A DNA stretch of 64,000 nucleotides, from NCBI GenBank assembly GCA_038501625.1, contig JAZAYU010000204.1:498001-562000 (forward strand). The letters are read 5' to 3'. The number at the start of each line of letters is the position of its first letter. Positions within the stretch are counted from its first letter, which is position 1. The position numbers and the translations under genes were made by a program. The notes beneath the pieces are model-generated. The model saw only the letters and a program-made list of their open reading frames with translations, was not told the DNA's origin and did no database searches. This stretch comes from Corbicula japonica. Taxonomy: Eukaryota > Mollusca > Bivalvia > Venerida > Cyrenidae. Below are positions 62,701 through 64,000 of this stretch, piece after piece.

Positions 62701-64000
62701 GTGAGGATCATCATATACTGGCGGAAGTTCCGTTCCATTCCGGAAGTGCCTCGTTTTAATTCCGGAAGCCAAAAGGTGAGCGTGTTGAAATACAGCTATG
62801 ACTTTTATTTCGTCAACTTGTATTTGCTCCAAACCCTGAATTCCAGAATGTGTACCATTACATGTAGCTGCAGCAGCAGTAGTGGCCTAGACTATATACT
62901 TGAGCCTAGTACTAATTTGGCTACCAGAAAACAAGCATCAGCAACAACAACGCATGTACAATATATAACAACCACATGCGCTTGACCAGTCGCCTAACCC
63001 AGGCCAACCATTACTAATTCATCCTTACTTTCCTGTAAAAAATTGGTTTCAAGTCATTAATTTATTCCATTCTATCATAACGTTTTACATATTGTGATAG
63101 AATGGGATAATATCAGTCACTTGACCTTTGTTCACGAGTAGATGTGTTCAGTTGAACACTTGTGTCGTCCTCGGGAACTTTGTCAGAAAATAAAATCTTA
63201 GTACACAAAGGGGCAAATCTCCATCAAATGTGATCTTAAACAAAAGAATTTGAAATCATCATCCCCGTGTTGTAATATTAAGCAACATAATTTTAACGTT
63301 TGATAAAGAATAATAAGAAATGGTAAAGTTATTGTCGACGTTAAGTTTTCATTTCAAAATCAAAGTGCAAAATGGGACATAACTCCACAAAATGTGACCT
63401 TGACATTTGGCATCATAATCCTCATGTTGTCATAAGCAATACAATTTGAAAATTTGATGAAGAAATGTTAAGAAATTGCAAAATTAAAGCAAACGTTAAG
63501 TTTTCGTGACGGACGGACCGGCCGACGGACGAACGGATCCCTTTGTATCGCAGTTTCTTCAAAAGGGCGACACAAAAACAGGTTGAATTAGTAAGAGTAA
63601 GCAAGGGGTGGGCTAGCGCCAGTGGTAACAACAATATAATTGTCACAGAGTTATTGTTTGAAAAGTAGTAATAGTCGGGTAAATACAATTGAATAGATTT
63701 AAAGGTATTTCATTTCAGTATCTAATACCGGTGTGTAAAACATTATATAATATCGGTGTGTAAAAATATTTAAAGCAATTATCAATAACTTATATTGCTA
63801 AGCCACCGTAGATATACGTTATAATGTAAGACTATATTTACAAAGTCTATGCATTGTTCTGCACAGTAGCCACTGGAAACAAAGGCGGGTTCGTGGGGTG
63901 GTATAACCTGTAGCGGTAGGACCATATGACCCACTATCAGTGAGCCTACGTCTTGCTGACGTAGTGTTGGCGTTATGCGCATGCGTATTCCAGAATTGTC
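45136..64000 (-). CDS. MOXD1-like: Gene B: DBH/MOXD1-type copper monooxygenase, 3' half
   Basis: Tandem paralog of gene A, same strand. Exons H2, I2, J2, K2, L2 and M2 are visible; the DOMON and first copper domain lie beyond the window end. Joined in frame they give the second copper domain with HxH (QHAHL in I2) and Met ligand (RNEMC in K2), then a C-terminal region ending in ECDSVN and a stop. Introns are long, and the J2-K2 intron contains a 45-bp acceptor-derived satellite and an 11.9-kb foldback element. A second candidate terminal exon (45,299-45,388) lies before M2. Family role as for gene A; substrate unknown. Confidence 0.88.
45299..45388 (-). CDS. MOXD1-like: Gene B alternative or relict terminal exon
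   Basis: 90 bp including stop, acceptor GAGTTCTTATAG, phase 0. Encodes AEWWFSKDIAFCNTC and ends SNMTQ, then stop. The first residues (AEWWFSKD) parallel VKWWFTKD of M2, while the rest differs, so it looks like a duplicated terminal exon that has decayed or become an alternative C-terminus. A third, broken relative may lie near 45,250-45,275 (TGGTTTTTAAAGATTC on the minus strand). Confidence 0.5.
   Translation of the reverse strand, partial: AEWWFSKDIAFCNTCVMSLLQKLKSNMTQ
45400..46940. other. Intron sequence, nothing recognised
   Basis: Gene B intron L2-M2. Only short open frames and simple AT-rich sequence; no repeats of note before 46,949. Confidence 0.5.
46949..47022. repeat. 24-bp tandem repeat, three units
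   Basis: Three copies of a 24-bp unit containing GGCTATTGGGGTATCTTTGG. A multiple of three, so a short plus frame repeats GYWGIFGC, but there is no gene context. Confidence 0.95.
47456..47610 (-). CDS. MOXD1-like: Gene B exon L2
   Basis: 155 bp, acceptor TTTCTTACAG, donor GTAGGTCTC, phase 1 in and 0 out. Encodes FFESFMENHYDWSNSTERET and YNSHNETNPYG. One codon longer than exon L of gene A, otherwise closely alike. Confidence 0.92.
47687..47730. repeat. (ATT)n microsatellite
   Basis: An uninterrupted ATT run of about 14 triplets, within the gene B intron K2-L2. Confidence 0.97.
48297..48426 (-). CDS. MOXD1-like: Gene B exon K2 (CuB methionine exon)
   Basis: 130 bp, acceptor TTCTGTTTTAG, donor GTAAATTAC, phase 0 in and 1 out. 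Encodes GGLSTRNEMCETFLYHYPKL with the CuB methionine, ending QQQFNTTYG. Its first 29 bases together with the acceptor are the source of the neighbouring 45-bp array. Confidence 0.93.
48427..49188 (-). repeat. 45-bp satellite built from 3' splice site plus exon K2 start
   Basis: About 17 units of 45 bp. On the minus strand each carries TGTTATTCTGTTTTAG (16 nt: pyrimidine-rich tract and AG) and then GGCGGTCTGTCAACACGG with AATGAGATGTG (29 nt), the first bases of exon K2. The array abuts the true acceptor at 48,427. Units near exon K2 are almost identical; those near 48,960-49,180 are more diverged. It resumes in phase at 61,105 beyond the inserted foldback element. Minus frames (100 codons) here are repeat artefacts. 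Confidence 0.95.
49180..49188. repeat. Target site duplication, left
   Basis: AAAATAACA, identical to 61,105-61,113, flanking the foldback element. Confidence 0.9.
49205..51370. repeat. Left foldback arm: 25/26-bp array
   Basis: About 85 units of TTCGACGTTCGACATTCAAA followed by ACCAG (25 bp) or ATGCAG (26 bp), largely alternating, so the higher period is 51 bp. Three forward frames stay open for hundreds of codons because 51 is a multiple of 3; the reverse strand is also open in places. These frames (up to 732 codons) are not genes. Each unit has three CpG in an otherwise CpG-poor region. Confidence 0.97.
51388..52760. repeat. Left inner 280-bp tandem repeats
   Basis: Unit starts near 51,390, 51,667, 51,956 and 52,235, plus a worn fifth piece near 52,540-52,750. 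Shared phrases: TTCCGAATGCAAGTGACT, CCGGAAGTGATCCGGAATAG, GGTGATCCGGAACTACCCAT. Divergence between units is high. Short minus frames in it are not conserved. Confidence 0.85.
52761..57060. other. Foldback core, no gene recognised
   Basis: AT-rich stretch with only short open frames (all under 90 codons) and no transposase motif that I can see. Contains a nested inverted repeat (54,052-54,268) and a poly-C run at 54,938-54,957. Confidence 0.6.
54052..54268. mobile_element. Nested inverted-repeat MITE inside the foldback core
   Basis: AAATGCAGGTTATTTTTTCA at the left is mirrored by TGAAAATAACCTGCATTTT at the right. Inner phrases GAGCGTTCTGATTGGTCGA / TCGACCAATCAGAACGCTC are mirrored too. About 217 bp. 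Confidence 0.82.
57060..57645. repeat. Right inner 280-bp repeats (inverted)
   Basis: Two units in reverse orientation relative to 51,388-52,760. They show CTATTCCGGATCACTTCCGG and AGTCACTTGCATTCGGAATA. This extends the inverted arms beyond the 25/26-bp arrays. Confidence 0.88.
57660..61088. repeat. Right foldback arm: 25/26-bp array (inverted)
   Basis: About 134 units, the reverse complement of the left array (TTTTGAATGTCGAACGTCGA landmarks). The minus-strand frames of 865 and 1,155 codons, with a 17-residue cycle, result from the 51-bp double unit and are not genes. Confidence 0.97.
61105..61113. repeat. Target site duplication, right
   Basis: AAAATAACA, the partner of 49,180-49,188. Confidence 0.9.
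61105..61215 (-). repeat. Continuation of the acceptor-derived 45-bp satellite
   Basis: About two and a half units of the 48,427-49,188 array, in the same orientation, directly after the right end of the foldback element. One unit carries CATGTTGACAGACC and a shortened variant (CATCCGTATTGACAAACC). Confidence 0.88.
61879..61938 (-). CDS. MOXD1-like: Gene B exon J2
   Basis: 60 bp, acceptor ATCGATACACAG, donor GTGAGTATG, phase 0 on both sides. Encodes GDRMTAECTYTTTDKSKPTF, equivalent to exon J of gene A. Confidence 0.92.
62365..62545. mobile_element. Inverted-repeat MITE
   Basis: ATAACACAACATTGTTTGTA at the left mirrors ACAATGTTGTGTTAT at the right, and TTTCAACGTTGCGGCATAA mirrors TTATGCCGCAACGTTGAAA. 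About 180 bp, in the gene B intron I2-J2. Confidence 0.85.
62644..62835 (-). CDS. MOXD1-like: Gene B exon I2 (CuB HxH exon)
   Basis: 192 bp, acceptor CTGGAATTCAG, donor GTATGAATG, phase 0 on both sides. Encodes IAVFQHAHLLASGIKTRHFR and NGTELPPVYDDPHYDFYFQE with the HxH copper ligands, then EVVIKK. Confidence 0.94.
62836..63841. other. Gene B intron H2-I2
   Basis: No gene seen. A dispersed-repeat tail lies at 63,490-63,582 (GACGGACGGACCGGCCGACG and GGGCGACACAAAAA), related to 44,880-44,965. Confidence 0.6.
63842..64000 (-). CDS. MOXD1-like: Gene B exon H2, cut by the window end
   Basis: At least 159 bp, donor GTAAATATA in phase 0. Encodes NSGIRMRITPTLRQQDVGSL and HEPAFVSSGYCAEQC, parallel to exon H of gene A. 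The acceptor lies beyond position 64,000. Confidence 0.92.

Overview
The window looks like nuclear DNA of a metazoan, most likely a bivalve mollusc. It is AT-rich and intron-rich, with short exons flanked by GT/AG sites. It is crowded with small palindromic DNA elements, tRNA-derived SINEs, a Penelope-like retroelement family, a LINE tail and several minisatellites. I see no prokaryotic gene organisation. The bivalve assignment is an inference from repeat style and protein similarity, not proof.

Two tandem paralogous genes occupy most of the window, both on the minus strand. Each encodes a copper type II ascorbate-dependent monooxygenase of the DBH/MOXD1 family. Gene A runs from about 36,238 down to 16,679. 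It has a DOMON domain (exons A-C), the first copper domain (D-F), a possible cassette exon (G), and the second copper domain (H-L). Its first exon and last exon were not found. Gene B enters from beyond position 64,000 and ends at 45,136. Exons H2, I2, J2, K2, L2 and the terminal exon M2 are visible, with a second candidate terminal exon at 45,299-45,388. Exon lengths and phases match between the paralogs for I, J and K; L2 is one codon longer than L1.

The most unusual feature concerns exon K. In gene A a 45-bp tandem array (18,459-19,969) abuts the 3' end of exon K1, and its monomer is a copy of that exon end plus the 5' splice site. In gene B a different 45-bp array (48,427-49,188, resuming at 61,105) abuts the 5' end of exon K2, and its monomer is a copy of the 3' splice site plus the start of that exon. 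The same exon has therefore seeded two independent splice-site satellites, one of donors and one of acceptors.

The gene B acceptor satellite is split by an 11.9-kb foldback-type transposon (49,189-61,104). It has a perfect 9-bp target duplication. Its kilobase-scale terminal inverted repeats are made of alternating 25/26-bp CpG-rich units, with inner 280-bp repeats and a core without a recognisable transposase. The long open frames in these arrays are consequences of repeat periodicity, not genes.

Other regions: 1-3,470 is a segmental duplicate of 38,490-39,640 carrying two extra insertions; 3,555-4,566 is a 46-bp satellite; 5.5-6.6 kb is a repeat cluster; 7-10.9 kb is largely featureless; 12.8-15.5 kb and 24.5-27.4 kb hold degenerate Penelope-like elements; 37.3-38.1 kb is a terminal-inverted-repeat element; 39.9-40.75 kb is a LINE C-terminal remnant; 41.2-42.95 kb carries two minisatellites.
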